From the NCBI RefSeq assembly GCF_900186585.1, contig NZ_FYDD01000003.1:124001-188000 (forward strand): a stretch of 64,000 nt of DNA, given 5' to 3'. Of the stretch, positions 43,900-52,719 are shown in pieces. Each line of letters starts with the position of its first letter. The stretch's first letter is position 1. Below the pieces are notes generated by a model that worked only from the letters and a program-made list of their open reading frames with translations, ran no database searches and was not told where the DNA came from. The translations under genes and the position numbers were made by a program. The DNA comes from Massiliimalia timonensis (lineage in GTDB: Bacteria > Bacillota > Clostridia > Oscillospirales > Ruminococcaceae).

Positions 43900-44733
43900 A
43901 TGGCACAAGACCATATTTCTTATTTGAAAGATCAGGCAAAAGCGATCCGCAAGACAGCCTTGACCATGATCTACAAAGCCCAGTCAGGACATCCGGGCGG
44001 TTCTTTTTCCGCCGCAGATATTTTGGCTGCATTATATTTTCACTTTTTAAAACTTGACCCGCAACAGCCCAAATGGCCGGACAGGGATCGTTTTGTTTTA
44101 TCTAAAGGCCATGTATGCCCAGCGCTTTACTCTGCTTTGATTTTGAAAGGTTTTCTTCCAAAGGACAGCGTTTCAACCCTGCGCAGACAAGGCTCTTTGC
44201 TGCAGGGGCATCCCGATATGAAACGGTGCCCGGGGATCGATATTTCTACCGGTTCTTTGGGACAGGGATTTTCCTGCGCTGTGGGCATGGCCCTTGCAGC
44301 TAAACGGGACAACAAAGAATACATGACCTATACCCTGTTAGGCGACGGAGAATGCAATGAGGGGCAAATTTGGGAAGCAGCGCAAACTGCTAACAAATAC
44401 AAACTGGATAACCTGATCGTCTTTGTGGATCACAACCGCCTGCAAAATGATGGGTTTACCGAGGACATCATGCCCTCTGCGGATATAGCAGAAAAATTCC
44501 ATGCATTCGGCTTCCAGACAGTGAACATCAATGGCCACCATATGGAAGAGATCGTTTCGGCGGTTTCATTTATGCTTTCCCAGAAAAATGGGAAACCGAA
44601 ATGCATAGTATGTGATACTGTAAAGGGAAAAGGTGTTTCCTTTATGGAAAATGTTGCGGTGTGGCATGGGATTGCCCCGGATGACGAACAGTACCGTCAA
44701 GCGATACGGGAATTGGAAGGAGGATTATTATGA
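43900..44733 (+). CDS. Transketolase-type enzyme, N-terminal (TPP-binding) subunit
   Basis: A 277-residue thiamine-diphosphate subunit of a split transketolase: GHPGGSFSAADILAAL near residue 32, KGHVCPALYS, and the TPP/Mg motif GDGECNEGQIWEAA near 148. AAAGAAGGG precedes the ATG. Its stop overlaps the start of the C-terminal subunit (ATGA). Split transketolases in catabolic operons often have altered substrates, for example sulfofructose or apulose-phosphate, so the donor may not be a standard sugar phosphate. Confidence 0.9.
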   Translation: MAQDHISYLKDQAKAIRKTALTMIYKAQSGHPGGSFSAADILAALYFHFLKLDPQQPKWPDRDRFVLSKGHVCPALYSALILKGFLPKDSVSTLRRQGSLLQGHPDMKRCPGIDISTGSLGQGFSCAVGMALAAKRDNKEYMTYTLLGDGECNEGQIWEAAQTANKYKLDNLIVFVDHNRLQNDGFTEDIMPSADIAEKFHAFGFQTVNINGHHMEEIVSAVSFMLSQKNGKPKCIVCDTVKGKGVSFMENVAVWHGIAPDDEQYRQAIRELEGGLL

Positions 44734-45674
44734 GCGCAAAAGCGACCAGAGAAGCGCTGGGAGAAGAACTGCTTTCCCTTGGTTTAGAGAATCCGGATAT
44801 ATTTGTGATTGACTGCGATGTTTCCAAGTCCTGTAAAACGATCCCATTTTCCCAGCAGTGTGCAAATCAGCACATCAACGTCGGGATTTCGGAGCAGAAC
44901 GCCGTAGGCATAGCGGCCGGGCTTGCCACAACGGGAAAGACCCCGTTTGTTGTGACCTATGCCGCCTTTGGCAGCATGCGAGCCTGTGAGCAAATCCGGC
45001 AGGAAGTGTGCTATCCTAAGCTGAACGTGAAAATCGCCTGCTCTCACGGCGGACTGACCCCAGCGAATGACGGGGCTTCACACCAGTGTATTGAGGATAT
45101 GGGTATCATGCGTACACTGCCTAATATGACAGTCATCATGCCGGCGGACTATCACTCCGCACGGAAGCTGATTCGGGCGGCAGCGGATCATGACGGGCCG
45201 GTTTACCTGCGCTTTACCCGTGATGCGATTGAGGAAGTGTATGATGAAACCGCTTCTTTTGAGATCGGAAAAGCAAACCAACTGCGTGATGGGACTGACG
45301 TCGCGGTGATTGCGAACGGCGATACTGTGAACATTGCACGGAAAGCGGTCGATGAACTGGCCGAACAAGGGATTCACGCGCGTTTATTGGATATGCACAC
45401 GATCAAGCCATTGGACCGAGAAGCTGTGCAAAAAGCCTTACGGGAATGCAAGACTGTGATCACCGTAGAGGACCACAATATTCTAAACGGCCTTGGTTCT
45501 GCGGTATGCGAGGTGGCGGCTGAACTTGGGGAGGGGAAAGTGAAAAGGATCGGCGTACAGGACCGGTTTGGAGAATCTGCACCGTATGAAGCATTGCTTG
45601 CGGCGAATGGGATTACTGCCAAACACATCTGTGAAACAGCCCGTTGCTTGCTTGGCCAGGAGGAAGATGCATGA
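44730..45674 (+). CDS. Transketolase-type enzyme, C-terminal (pyrimidine-binding) subunit
   Basis: A 314-residue partner subunit with the pyrimidine-binding domain (INVGISEQNAVGIAAGLATT, with the activating Glu) and the C-terminal transketolase domain (ITVEDHNILNGLGSAVCEVA). It is coupled to the N-subunit by a 4-base overlap and to the next gene by ATGA. The combined length (591) is close to, but shorter than, single-chain transketolases (~660). Confidence 0.9.
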   Translation: MSAKATREALGEELLSLGLENPDIFVIDCDVSKSCKTIPFSQQCANQHINVGISEQNAVGIAAGLATTGKTPFVVTYAAFGSMRACEQIRQEVCYPKLNVKIACSHGGLTPANDGASHQCIEDMGIMRTLPNMTVIMPADYHSARKLIRAAADHDGPVYLRFTRDAIEEVYDETASFEIGKANQLRDGTDVAVIANGDTVNIARKAVDELAEQGIHARLLDMHTIKPLDREAVQKALRECKTVITVEDHNILNGLGSAVCEVAAELGEGKVKRIGVQDRFGESAPYEALLAANGITAKHICETARCLLGQEEDA

Positions 45675-46621
45675 AAATAGTTGTATTAGACGGATACACA
45701 CTAAACCCAGGGGATTTGACCTGGGAACCGCTGGAGGCGCTTGGGGAAGTTACAGTTTATGATAGGACTCCGGCGGAGCAGGTTATAGAACGCATAGGGG
45801 AGGCTGCGGTGGTTTTTACCAACAAAACTCCTATTACTGAGCAGGTTATTGAAAAGACGAATTTGAAGTATATCGGCGTGCTTGCTACAGGATATAATGT
45901 GGTAGATGTTGCGGCGGCACAAAAAGCTGGAGTAACTGTAACGAATATCCCGACCTATGGCACCGATGCTGTTGCGCAATTTGCTATAGCGCTGCTGCTG
46001 GAAATGTGCCACCATGTGGGCGCCCATTCTGACGGGGTACGGAAAGGGGAATGGGCTGGCAGTAAGGACTGGTGTTACTGGAATTACCCATTGATTGAAC
46101 TGGCGGGAAAAACCTTTGGGGTGATCGGCTTTGGAAAAATAGGCCAAGCTACAGGAAAAATCGCCTCCGCCTTAGGGATGCGGGTCATTTATTTTGACCA
46201 ATACCCTGCCCCGGACTGCATGTTTGCACAACAGGTTACCTTAGAGGAGCTGCTTCGATCTGCCGATGTGATTTCCCTGCATTGTCCGTTGTTTGAATCA
46301 ACAAAAGGGATCATCAACGCCCAAACGATTGCAAAGATGAAACAGGGGGTGTTTTTGCTGAATACCTCCCGCGGGCCGCTGGTCGTGGAGGCGGACGTGG
46401 TCGCAGCGCTTCGCTCCGGGAAGATAGCCGGGGCGGCAATGGATGTTGTTTCCACTGAGCCGATTCAGGAGGATAATCCGCTTCTTCAGGCTCCCAATTG
46501 CATTTTGACCCCTCATATCGCATGGGCGACCAAAGAAGCCAGGCTGCGATTGATGAATATCGCGGCTAAAAACCTGTCCGCCTATCAGCAGGGAAATCCC
46601 GTGAATACGGTAAACGCGTAA
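45671..46621 (+). CDS. D-2-hydroxyacid dehydrogenase (glycerate dehydrogenase-like)
   Basis: A 316-residue NAD(P)-dependent D-2-hydroxyacid dehydrogenase. The dinucleotide motif is GVIGFGKIGQATGKIASAL near residue 147, followed by the D of IYFDQYPAP and the catalytic Arg (NTSRGPLVVEADV), Glu and His (LTPHIAWATKEARL). It resembles hydroxypyruvate/glyceraldehyde-acid reductases. It starts within the transketolase stop (ATGA). In the operon it may reduce the product of the transketolase step or of a downstream oxidation; the substrate is unknown. Confidence 0.85.
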   Translation: MKIVVLDGYTLNPGDLTWEPLEALGEVTVYDRTPAEQVIERIGEAAVVFTNKTPITEQVIEKTNLKYIGVLATGYNVVDVAAAQKAGVTVTNIPTYGTDAVAQFAIALLLEMCHHVGAHSDGVRKGEWAGSKDWCYWNYPLIELAGKTFGVIGFGKIGQATGKIASALGMRVIYFDQYPAPDCMFAQQVTLEELLRSADVISLHCPLFESTKGIINAQTIAKMKQGVFLLNTSRGPLVVEADVVAALRSGKIAGAAMDVVSTEPIQEDNPLLQAPNCILTPHIAWATKEARLRLMNIAAKNLSAYQQGNPVNTVNA

Positions 46622-46635
46622 GCAGGGAGGACGCT

Positions 46636-47178
46636 ATGGTAAAAAGAGAAGAGCAACAGCGCAGAAGAAAGCAGGCCGCCGAATTGATGCGGGAATCGGG
46701 CGTGGTATTTCAGGAAAGAGAGATAGAACGGATCGAAGTTGCCGATTTTGGACTGTCTGATTTAGCAACAGAAGGGGCGCAGATTTTTTCCCTGTTTGAT
46801 ACCAAACGGCTGGCGGCGCGGGTGATCGTTTTATTTCCATATCAGACAGAGCCGGAGCACTGGCATCAGTCGGTAGGGAAAATAGAGGGCAAAGAGGAAA
46901 CTTTCCGTGTGATCTCAGGAAAGCTTCTGCTTTATACCGAGGGGGAGGATACGCTGAAAGAAGGAAGGATCCCGGAAAAAAGCCGGGAATACTATACCTG
47001 CCGGCATGAACAGGTTCTGTATCCCGGCGATACTGTGACGCTGGAGCCGGGACGAAAGCACTGGTTTCAGGCCGCAGAGGTTCCAACAGTGTTTTATTCG
47101 ATGTCTACTACGGCGGTCGACGCCTGTGACCCATTTACCAATCCTAACATAAGGCGGGTCACTCAGGTCGTTGATTAG
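46636..47178 (+). CDS. D-lyxose ketol-isomerase family cupin
   Basis: A 180-residue metal cupin of the D-lyxose isomerase family (YdaE-like). The Mn site is visible as EPEHWHQ, KEETFRVISG and GRKHWFQA. Known members isomerise D-lyxose and D-mannose to the ketoses. Here it could make the ketose substrate of the split transketolase directly. GGAGG precedes the ATG. The substrate remains uncertain because the operon holds no xylulokinase. Confidence 0.85.
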   Translation: MVKREEQQRRRKQAAELMRESGVVFQEREIERIEVADFGLSDLATEGAQIFSLFDTKRLAARVIVLFPYQTEPEHWHQSVGKIEGKEETFRVISGKLLLYTEGEDTLKEGRIPEKSREYYTCRHEQVLYPGDTVTLEPGRKHWFQAAEVPTVFYSMSTTAVDACDPFTNPNIRRVTQVVD

Positions 47179-47193
47179 AAAGGAGCTGATGAT

Positions 47194-48459
47194 ATGGCGA
47201 AAACCAGTTATTCTATTAAAGGCGTAGATTTTTATATCAATGGTCAAAAGACCTACACAGAGCTTTCCAAAAGTGATCCGAAAGTACATGGCTTATTATT
47301 TAACGCCCGTTTTATCCAAGGTGTGTTCGAGGATAAAAACCCGCAAAATCGTGGGAAATATGACCGCTTTGGAAAAATATTTTCTGCTGACGACCATACG
47401 GACGCGTTGATACAAGCCCTGCCGTCATGGTATAAAAAAGGGATCCGTGCTATTACCGTGGGGCTTCAGGGCGGCGGCCCGATTTATACATATGAGGATT
47501 GGAGCGTTATTGACAGCGGCTGCTTTTCCAAAGACGGGAAAACGATAGATCCGGGTTATTGTGAACGCCTGACCCGTATTATTAAGGCCTGCGATGAATT
47601 GGGGATGCTGGTGATCGTAAGTATCCTTTATCAGGCACAGGCGCATTTGCTGGAGGACGGGGTTGCCCTGGGGGAAGCAGTAAAGACCGCCTGTACCTTT
47701 TTAAAAGGCCTCCCTTATTCCAATATCATCATTGAAGTTGCGAATGAGCAGGATGTCGGTGACTTTGAAAAGCATCCGCTTATTTCAAGCGGAGAAGGGA
47801 TGGGGGCCCTGCTCCGTTTGACCAGAGAATGGTCAGGAGGGCGGTTCGCGGTTGGCAGCAGCGGTGGAGGCGGTTCATGGAAGCCGGAAATTGTTTCTAA
47901 CAGCGACGTGATCCTGGTACATGGGAATGGATTGAGGCGGCGTGAGTACTATGATTTCATCCGCAGTATCCAAGCTTATGCTCCTGATAAACCAATTGTC
48001 TGCAATGAGGATTCCCAATGCTTCGGCCAGCTTTCAGTCAGCGAAGTGACCCATACCTCGTGGGGATATTACAACAATATGACCAAGCAGGAACCACCTG
48101 CTGACTGGTCGGTCACTGCGGGAGAGGACGATTTCTTCGCGCGCAGGCTGGAACAGATGATCTATGGCAGGGAAGAAGTGGAAAATGAATTTTATTTGCA
48201 GGGATTTGAGCCCGACTGCCATATAGACGGGCGCCGGTATATCAAACTGGCCAGCTTGTATCCGGAAAAGATCAACTATGTTGAATTTTACGAAAATGAC
48301 CGTCTGCTGTATACCTCGTTTGATGAGCCGTTCATGCTTTATGCGCTCAATACCTTGGAGCAAAGGCCCTATCGGGTATCAAAAGATGCGCAGAGCTTTA
48401 CCGCAGTTATTTACCTGCATTCCGGGCAGGTCGTTGAACGCAAAGTCACATTTGAATGA
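47194..48459 (+). CDS. GH5-like TIM-barrel glycosidase (cellulase superfamily)
   Basis: A 421-residue soluble protein with a clan-A-like (beta/alpha)8 barrel. It starts SIKGVDFYINGQKTYTELSK, has NIIIEVANEQD (position of the acid/base NE pair) and later PIVCNEDSQCFG (nucleophile-position Glu), then a C-terminal beta domain. No signal peptide is seen, so it acts in the cytoplasm. It is diverged and I cannot assign a GH family or substrate; hydrolysis of an imported glycoside or opening of a lactone both fit an operon of this type. Confidence 0.7.
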   Translation: MAKTSYSIKGVDFYINGQKTYTELSKSDPKVHGLLFNARFIQGVFEDKNPQNRGKYDRFGKIFSADDHTDALIQALPSWYKKGIRAITVGLQGGGPIYTYEDWSVIDSGCFSKDGKTIDPGYCERLTRIIKACDELGMLVIVSILYQAQAHLLEDGVALGEAVKTACTFLKGLPYSNIIIEVANEQDVGDFEKHPLISSGEGMGALLRLTREWSGGRFAVGSSGGGGSWKPEIVSNSDVILVHGNGLRRREYYDFIRSIQAYAPDKPIVCNEDSQCFGQLSVSEVTHTSWGYYNNMTKQEPPADWSVTAGEDDFFARRLEQMIYGREEVENEFYLQGFEPDCHIDGRRYIKLASLYPEKINYVEFYENDRLLYTSFDEPFMLYALNTLEQRPYRVSKDAQSFTAVIYLHSGQVVERKVTFE

Positions 48460-48484
48460 TCATATTTAGAAAGAAGGAATAAAC

Positions 48485-49441
48485 ATGGAACGTAAATATT
48501 CTATCATCACTGGCTTTATGGGGAAAGTACAGGACCGCTTTATTGACTACCAACCGCCCCGTGATATTAAAGACATGATCGAGATGGCTTCCCGGGTCAA
48601 GGGATGCTCTGGACTGGAAGTCGTATATCCGCAGAACTTTACCGACCCGAAAGAAATTAAAAATATTTTAGACGCTTATGGGCTAGGGGTTTCAACTGTG
48701 AACCTCAACGTGAAGGGAGAAGAAAAATGGCGGTATGGCTCCTTCAGCAATCCAGATCCTAAAATCCGCAGAGAAGCTGTTGAAGCGTTAAAACGCGCGA
48801 TGGATCATGCCGCGGCGTTGGATTGTTCTACTGTGACAACAGCGTTGTTAAACGATGGGGTGGATTACCCGTTTGAATTAAATTATTTGGATGCGTTCCA
48901 GTATACGCTGGAAGGTATTCGGGAAGCGGCGGAATACCGGAAAGATATTAAAATCAGCTTGGAATACAAGCAGTCGGAACCACGTATCCACTGCCTGCTG
49001 AATAATGCGGGGAAAATGGCTTATCTGGCGCAGATGACCAACCAAGAAAACGTGGGAGTCACATTGGATTTTGGACATGCGTTACAGGCGCTGGAGGTGC
49101 CGGCCGATTCCGCTTCTTTCCTTGGGCAAACGGGAAAGCTGTTCTATGTGCATATCAATGATAACTTCCGCAACTGGGACTGGGACATGGTGCCGGGCAC
49201 AGTGAATTTGTGGGATTACATTGAATTTGCCTTGGCGCTGAAAAAGGTAGGATATAACGGCTGGATCACTGCTGATGTGTTCCCGCAGCGGCATGACCCA
49301 ATCATGATTATGGAAAAAACCTTTGATTGGATGGACTATATTTTTGCGATCGCGGATAAAATCGACGAGGATAAACTGGCCCAAATGCAAAAAGAGCTGA
49401 AGACCTTTGAGATCATGGATTATATTCGCTCTTTATTGTAA
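48485..49441 (+). CDS. Xylose-isomerase-like TIM-barrel sugar isomerase/epimerase
   Basis: A 318-residue protein of the AP-endonuclease-2/xylose-isomerase-like TIM-barrel family. The metal-ligand pattern is ISLEYKQSEPR (Glu), VTLDFGHALQA (Asp, His), FYVHINDNFRNWDWD and ITADVFPQR. These enzymes isomerise or epimerise sugars, sugar phosphates or keto sugars. Two different isomerases in one operon suggest interconversion of two stereoisomers ahead of the transketolase. The exact substrate is unknown. Confidence 0.8.
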   Translation: MERKYSIITGFMGKVQDRFIDYQPPRDIKDMIEMASRVKGCSGLEVVYPQNFTDPKEIKNILDAYGLGVSTVNLNVKGEEKWRYGSFSNPDPKIRREAVEALKRAMDHAAALDCSTVTTALLNDGVDYPFELNYLDAFQYTLEGIREAAEYRKDIKISLEYKQSEPRIHCLLNNAGKMAYLAQMTNQENVGVTLDFGHALQALEVPADSASFLGQTGKLFYVHINDNFRNWDWDMVPGTVNLWDYIEFALALKKVGYNGWITADVFPQRHDPIMIMEKTFDWMDYIFAIADKIDEDKLAQMQKELKTFEIMDYIRSLL

Positions 49442-49460
49442 ACAAAGATGAGGAAGAACC

Positions 49461-50168
49461 ATGAGATCAATTCAAATCCAAGAAGATTTTCCGTTTGCCG
49501 TGATACGGCTGAATACACCTGATGGCAAAAACCTGCTTACCATTCCATTGATGGAACAGCTGCAAACGATTCTTCATCGTTATGCGGAGGATGATCGCTG
49601 CAAAGCAGTTATTTTGGCCGGGAATTGCGATTATTTTTGTTTTGGCGGGGCTTTGGGAAACCGGTATGAACAACATTCAGAACAGATCCTGGAATTTGCC
49701 CGGTCTTTGACCAGCCTTCACAAGGCTTTAGTACAGTTTCCTAAAACGACCATTGCGGCAGTCAGCGGAAAAGTGGGCGGCGGCGGGGTCAGCTTGATAG
49801 ATGCTTGTGACTTGGCAGTCGCCTCAGAAAATACGAGTTTTGAATTTCCGGAACTGTACAATGGAACGGCCCCCATGATTTCACTGATGGGGGTGCGAAA
49901 CAGTCTTCCCAAGAAATTATGTTATGAAATGATGCTGGCAAAACCTCTTTTGGCGGACAGATTACTTGCGTTAGGCTTGGTCAACAAGATCGATGGTTCC
50001 GGTGATGTTATTGCCGCTGCCAAGAAATATTGGAAACAGATCCCCAATTATAGCTTACAGGCAATTTCACTCTGCAAGCAATATTATATAGCGACACAAG
50101 GGCTGGACTATTCTCAGCAGATGGAGATAGGGAAGCATTATCTAGTGTCTATGCTGAAAGGGAAATAG
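49461..50168 (+). CDS. Enoyl-CoA hydratase/isomerase (crotonase) family protein
   Basis: A 235-residue crotonase-fold protein: NTPDGKNLLTIPLMEQL near residue 18, the oxyanion-hole segment (VILAGNCDYFCFGGAL) and KTTIAAVSGKVGGGGVSLID. The usual catalytic Glu pair is not obvious, as the second site reads ASENTSFEFPELYNG. A CoA-type enzyme is unexpected in a sugar operon; it might act as a decarboxylase, dehalogenase-like or hydrolytic member. It is last in the operon, 19 bases after the isomerase, and followed by a terminator. Confidence 0.78.
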   Translation: MRSIQIQEDFPFAVIRLNTPDGKNLLTIPLMEQLQTILHRYAEDDRCKAVILAGNCDYFCFGGALGNRYEQHSEQILEFARSLTSLHKALVQFPKTTIAAVSGKVGGGGVSLIDACDLAVASENTSFEFPELYNGTAPMISLMGVRNSLPKKLCYEMMLAKPLLADRLLALGLVNKIDGSGDVIAAAKKYWKQIPNYSLQAISLCKQYYIATQGLDYSQQMEIGKHYLVSMLKGK

Positions 50169-50260
50169 GGAAAATAAACCGGTCCTATGAGCGCATATCA
50201 ATTACAAGCCCGGCGAAATATGGCTGATCTGCACTGCAAGACGTACTAAGGATTTTATAT

Positions 50261-50299
50261 GAAAAAAGAGCTTCCCGTTGGGGCGGAGGCTCTTTTTTC
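50261..50299 (+). terminator. Terminator of the split-transketolase operon
   Basis: The stem GAAAAAAGAGCTTCC / GGAGGCTCTTTTTTC closes the operon 93 bases after the crotonase stop. The 90 bases between show nothing else. Confidence 0.82.
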
Positions 50300-50443
50300 A
50301 TAGCCGATTTCTTTCGACTGGTATGGATGCCATTTTATTTATGGCTGTCCCTGAGAACGGATTGTTTTCTTCTGCCCGGGTTCACCTGTGAACGCCTTGT
50401 TTTTTTCCTTTGTATTCTGGATAGTAAAGGTTTTTGCACAAGC

Positions 50444-50737
50444 ATGAAAAAGACGGGTCGCATTATAACTTATTTAGCTATAGAAGGATCGTATGTTGGA
50501 TATATTGCGCTTGTAGATGATGAAGTCAAGGAATTACCGCATTTGATTTCACTCTCGAAACAGATGATGGCAACGATCAAGCTTAACTTGACATTTTCCA
50601 TGTCGCTTAATTTCCTTGCAATTATTCTTGCGGTAACAGGGATCCTAAATCCTGTTATTGGTGCGCTTGCTCACAATGCCGGCTCTGTCCTTGTGATTAT
50701 AAATTCAGCTTTGCTGTTAAAATGGAGGAAAAAATAA
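50444..50737 (+). pseudogene. Remnant of a P1B-type heavy-metal ATPase
   Basis: The ~97 codons from 50444 match two distant parts of a CadA/ZntA-type metal pump joined by a deletion. First comes an ATP-domain piece (TYLAIEGSYVGYIALVDD), then the last two membrane helices (LPHLISLSKQMMATIKLNLT, then GALAHNAGSVLVIINSALLL). The P-domain DKTGT and GDGxND segments are gone, so it cannot pump ions. The upstream frame 50327-50443 is open but not recognisable. Confidence 0.75.
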
Positions 50738-50899
50738 TAGCTGTTAGAATAAAACTGATCCCAGCATTCCCATTATGGATTTCCTTAAAAGGAGACTGTT
50801 TCCGAAAATGATATATACCAATATTGCCGCAGATCACACATACAGCTAAAAATAGGTGATAAAGTTGAAAAAACGACAATCGATTGACAATAAATTGAA

Positions 50900-50957
50900 A
50901 AAGCCCTGTTAAGAAAGCAGATCTTACTGCTAACTCAACAGGGTTCTCTATTTTTTG
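50900..50957 (-). terminator. Terminator of the LysR gene
   Basis: On the minus strand the stem CCCTGTT/AACAGGG, with an inner GCAG/CTGC pair, is followed by CTTTTTC. The plus strand also has a T run after it. The stretch 50738-50899 shows no gene. Confidence 0.7.
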
Positions 50958-50985
50958 CGAATCATTTCCTAGAACGATTTTCTTC

Positions 50986-51873
50986 TTACGCTTGATCGTG
51001 TGATATGTTTTTTTGTATATGCTCAAGAAATAACTCTGCGGCCTTGGTAAATACCTGATATTTTTTCCAAACAAGATATAAGCTGGCTTCAAGCAGCGGA
51101 GTCAAAGGTCTAAAGCAGAGATCGCTCCCTTTTGTATTGATGATCTTGTCAAGCGTTAAAGCATATCCGATGCCTTCATCAACTAAGATAGAACCGTTAT
51201 ACAGCAAACTATAGGTCGCTACGATATTAAGATCTATTTCATTCCGATTGAGCCATAAAGATAAAAAACTGCCCTCTCGATGCTGCCGGGAAAGAATCAG
51301 CGGCTTATCCCATAAATCCTCCGCACAGATAGCCTCTTTTTTTGCTAATGGCGCGTCGCGCCGCATTAAAACGCCCCAGATATCTTTTTGTGGGATTTTC
51401 AGATAGTTATATCTTGATAGATCCTTCGGATCAAAGAGAATACCGAAGTCGATCAGCCCTTTATCTAACTTTTCTGTAACATCGGTAGAATCACCGCTTG
51501 AGATATGGATACGAATACCCGGATGCTCCTGCTGTAGCTGCCGTGCAGATCTTGCAAGAAGACGGATAGCGTCTGTTTCACCGGCGCCGATATAAATGTC
51601 TCCAACCACGACCTCATCATTCAACGTGATTTCCTGTTCTGTTTTTTTAACCAGATCTATAATTTCTTCTGCCCGTTTACGCAGGATCATCCCTTCTTCA
51701 GTAAGGGTGATTTTCCGGTTTCCGCGAATGAATAGTTGTTTTCCAAATTCTTCTTCCAGGTCCTTGAGCTGCCGGGAAAGAGTTGGCTGGGAAAGATGCA
51801 AATATTCTGCCGCCCCTGAAATGCTCTGCTCCCGCGCGACGGCAAGAAAATATTGCAGTACCCGTAATTCCAT
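50986..51873 (-). CDS. LysR-family regulator (CynR/CbbR-like)
   Basis: A 295-residue LTTR with an N-terminal HTH (LQYFLAVAREQSISGAAEYL, then HLSQPTLSRQLKDLEEEFGK) and a periplasmic-binding-like effector domain (GDIYIGAGETDAIRLLARSA). The wide 148-base divergent gap to the lipoprotein operon at 52022 suggests it controls those genes. The ligand is unknown. Confidence 0.9.
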   Translation of the reverse strand: MELRVLQYFLAVAREQSISGAAEYLHLSQPTLSRQLKDLEEEFGKQLFIRGNRKITLTEEGMILRKRAEEIIDLVKKTEQEITLNDEVVVGDIYIGAGETDAIRLLARSARQLQQEHPGIRIHISSGDSTDVTEKLDKGLIDFGILFDPKDLSRYNYLKIPQKDIWGVLMRRDAPLAKKEAICAEDLWDKPLILSRQHREGSFLSLWLNRNEIDLNIVATYSLLYNGSILVDEGIGYALTLDKIINTKGSDLCFRPLTPLLEASLYLVWKKYQVFTKAAELFLEHIQKNISHDQA

Positions 51874-51953
51874 ATAGGCGCCCCCTTTTTGATTTTATTA
51901 TAACACTCATTTAATATAGCTGTAAAGCATAGTTATATATTTAGTATAAGTAT

Positions 51954-51982
51954 TTGTTATTGTTTGCGTTCTGTATTATACT
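51954..51982 (+). promoter_or_regulatory. Promoter of the cyclophilin-like lipoprotein operon
   Basis: TTGTTA (51954-51959), 17 bases, TATACT (51977-51982). AT-rich partial repeats upstream (51910-51950) may hold the LysR site. Confidence 0.6.
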
Positions 51983-52021
51983 AAAGTCAAGAAATAATAA
52001 GGATTTTGCGAGGGAAACGGA

Positions 52022-52528
52022 ATGAAAAAATTTATTATTTTTTTATGCATCGCTCCATTATTGTTCTTGATGTACGGCTGTCATGGAAAAAATAGCCTAA
52101 AACAGGATCAGTTTTCTGAGGCAGAAAAAGGCAGGAAGACCCATTTTTCAAAAGAAAATACCGATAGTGAAAAGGAGAAACCAATAAAAATCCAGGTGCG
52201 GACCGGCGAATTGGTAATTGTGTATACGCTGAACAACAGCCAGGCTGCCAAAGACTTGTATGCCCAGCTTCCTTTGACCCTTGAAGTTCAAAATTTCGGC
52301 TCTAACGAAAAAATTTTTTATCCCCCAAAGGAATTGGACATCAGTAACACACCGCTGGCAAATGCCGAAAAAGGCAGTTTGTGTTACTATGCCCCTTGGG
52401 CAGATGTAGTTTTGTTTTACGGCCAGTTTCAGGCAAACAGCGACCTGTATACGTTGGGCGAGGTGGTTTCCGGTGAGGAGGATATTCAAAAATTGAGCGG
52501 GTCGATTACGGTTACAGCGATTGACTGA
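52022..52528 (+). CDS. Cyclophilin-like lipoprotein
   Basis: A 168-residue secreted lipoprotein. The signal peptide has the lipobox LMYGC (Cys20), followed by a charged linker and a cyclophilin-like beta-barrel domain: LVIVYTLNNSQAAKDLYAQL, PKELDISNTPLANAEKGSLC and APWADVVLFYG, a pattern common in clostridial 'Cyclophil_like' proteins next to flavodoxin or reductase genes. Peptidyl-prolyl isomerase activity is doubtful. It may bind a small ligand at the cell surface. It is first in an operon that includes the DUF3737 and flavin-reductase genes. Confidence 0.83.
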   Translation: MKKFIIFLCIAPLLFLMYGCHGKNSLKQDQFSEAEKGRKTHFSKENTDSEKEKPIKIQVRTGELVIVYTLNNSQAAKDLYAQLPLTLEVQNFGSNEKIFYPPKELDISNTPLANAEKGSLCYYAPWADVVLFYGQFQANSDLYTLGEVVSGEEDIQKLSGSITVTAID

Positions 52529-52719
52529 TGGGACGTTTTATGAATACATGTGGTTTTAGGAAACGGTATATGGCAGTATTGGTTTCACTGTTTTATCTAT
52601 TGACCTGTAGCTTGTTGGCACCTGTAACAGCGGGTCCGACGGTTGGCGCATTGGCGAAAAGCACTTGGCAGAGCACATCATTTTGGAGGATCAAAGTAAT
52701 TTTTTCGGAGGAAATATGA
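52528..52719 (+). CDS. 63-residue secreted/membrane peptide or gene start remnant
   Basis: The ATG overlaps the stop of the lipoprotein gene (TGATG) and its end overlaps the DUF3737 start. The protein has a basic start (GRFMNTCGFRKRYMA) and a hydrophobic helix (VLVSLFYLLTCSLLAPVTAG) like a signal peptide, then a short tail that also contains the ribosome site of the next gene. It resembles the first exported part of a larger lost protein. It could also be a genuine leader peptide. Confidence 0.35.
   Translation: MGRFMNTCGFRKRYMAVLVSLFYLLTCSLLAPVTAGPTVGALAKSTWQSTSFWRIKVIFSEEI

Noticed and set aside
47194-48459. Secreted cellulase
   Set aside because: No signal peptide, cohesin/dockerin or carbohydrate-binding module; the gene lies within a cytoplasmic sugar operon.
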